A stretch of DNA of 37,075 nt from DASTDY01 sp035457345 (GTDB taxonomy: Bacteria > Patescibacteriota > Saccharimonadia > Saccharimonadales > EFPC-124), in contig DATIBT010000019.1 in the NCBI GenBank assembly GCA_035457345.1, positions 1 through 37,075 on the forward strand, given 5' to 3'. The position numbers and the translations under genes were made by a program. Below are positions 36,698-37,075 of the stretch, piece after piece (position 1 is the stretch's first letter; the number at the start of each line of letters is the position of its first letter). Under the pieces are notes generated by a model. The model did not search any database. It had not been told where the DNA came from and worked only from the letters and a program-made list of their open reading frames with translations.

Positions 36698-37075
36698 TTA
36701 GCGGAGGGCGCTACTAACGCCGCGCCATTGGAAGTAGTCGATGTAGCAGTCGAAACGAGTGGTGGAACTGGCGCCCTGGGCGCAAACATATTCGGGGCCG
36801 AGCTTGTTGGTGGCGCCACCGTCGTAGGTGATGCCAGTGAGAGTAGCCACGGCTGAACCGTTGATGAGGAAGGTAATGGCTGAGCTGGAGATAATACGGA
36901 TTTCGAGGTTTGTCCAAGTGGCGGCACTCACGGCCGAGGTGTTGGCACAGGTAGCAGCCGCGTTGTTAGCGTAGCAGTAGCGCCAGAGAGTGGTGCTGGA
37001 GGCTTGATTGTACTCGAACCAGGCGCCGGAGGTGGGGGCGGTAATAGAGTTAACATCGGCCATATTAGTCCAGCC
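36698..37075 (-). CDS. C-terminal part of a lectin-like (concanavalin/LamG) surface protein
   Basis: The frame is open to the right edge, so only the last 125 residues or so are seen. Pattern GAWFEYNQASSTTLWRYC, WTNLEIRIISSSAITFLINGSAVATL and a final FDCYIDYFQWRG is that of the jelly-roll domain found at the C-termini of large CPR surface proteins: ligand-binding beta sandwich with LEIxI and TFLINGxxVATL strands. Two to three Cys may form disulfides. Likely exported and involved in attachment (inference). No downstream terminator seen. Confidence 0.65.
   Translation of the reverse strand, partial: GWTNMADVNSITAPTSGAWFEYNQASSTTLWRYCYANNAAATCANTSAVSAATWTNLEIRIISSSAITFLINGSAVATLTGITYDGGATNKLGPEYVCAQGASSTTRFDCYIDYFQWRGVSSALR

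Overview
The window looks like a chromosomal segment of a Patescibacteria (CPR) bacterium, most likely a Saccharibacteria (TM7) relative. This is inferred from the gene complement: a MutY-type glycosylase without an Fe-S cluster, the EndoQ/UvrD pair, a conserved 70-residue small protein, DUF4383 and DUF4352 proteins, many short single-membrane-span proteins, and few biosynthetic genes. Lineage was not tested by any search. Many genes that begin a transcription unit have a TATAAT-like -10 box 6-7 nt before the start codon, so they are probably leaderless. Internal operon genes use Shine-Dalgarno sites.

Layout. 1-7.4 kb: mutY tail, small envelope proteins, MscS channel, tsaC, a CPBP-like membrane protein, a conserved 70-aa protein, an ABC exporter pair and a CYTH protein. 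7.4-11.5 kb: endonuclease Q and a UvrD-family helicase separated by a GC-rich orphan gene, then DUF4383. 11.5-14.2 kb: small membrane proteins, an acylphosphatase-like protein, a 5'-truncated actinobacterial-type secreted protein, and a frameshifted DUF4352 gene. 14.2-22.7 kb: an integrated element of about 8.2 kb bounded by CAACATGGTGG repeats, one at the 3' end of a tRNA with anticodon CAU. It carries a reverse transcriptase plus Ser/Thr kinase operon, a CsoR-controlled copper operon (csoR, DUF305, two small membrane proteins, CopB-type ATPase), a structured leader with a 48-aa ORF, and a large serine integrase. The left flank keeps the C-terminal stub of a second integrase. 22.9-32.6 kb: trehalase, a FtsB/DivIC-like protein, three GC-rich orphan genes, initiator tRNA, a Lpd-like flavoprotein, an ATP-cone protein, a Ca2+-type P-ATPase and tRNA-Met. 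32.6-37 kb: a GC-rich HTH protein, small membrane proteins, MFS transporter, K+ channel, a GC-rich membrane protein and the C-terminal end of a lectin-like surface protein.

The two most interesting points lie in the integrated element. First, an AbiK/UG-like reverse transcriptase with a long helical C-terminus is followed 8 nt later by a kinase with an unassigned N-terminal domain; this looks like an anti-phage module that I cannot assign to a named system. Second, the attachment core lies in frame inside the 3' end of the integrase gene, so integration and excision exchange the integrase C-terminus (4 residues when integrated, 44 when circular). A third pattern is a set of about eight GC-rich orphan genes, mostly with strong ribosome sites and each with a strong hairpin after the stop. 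They look like independently acquired cassettes, one of them recognisably actinobacterial.
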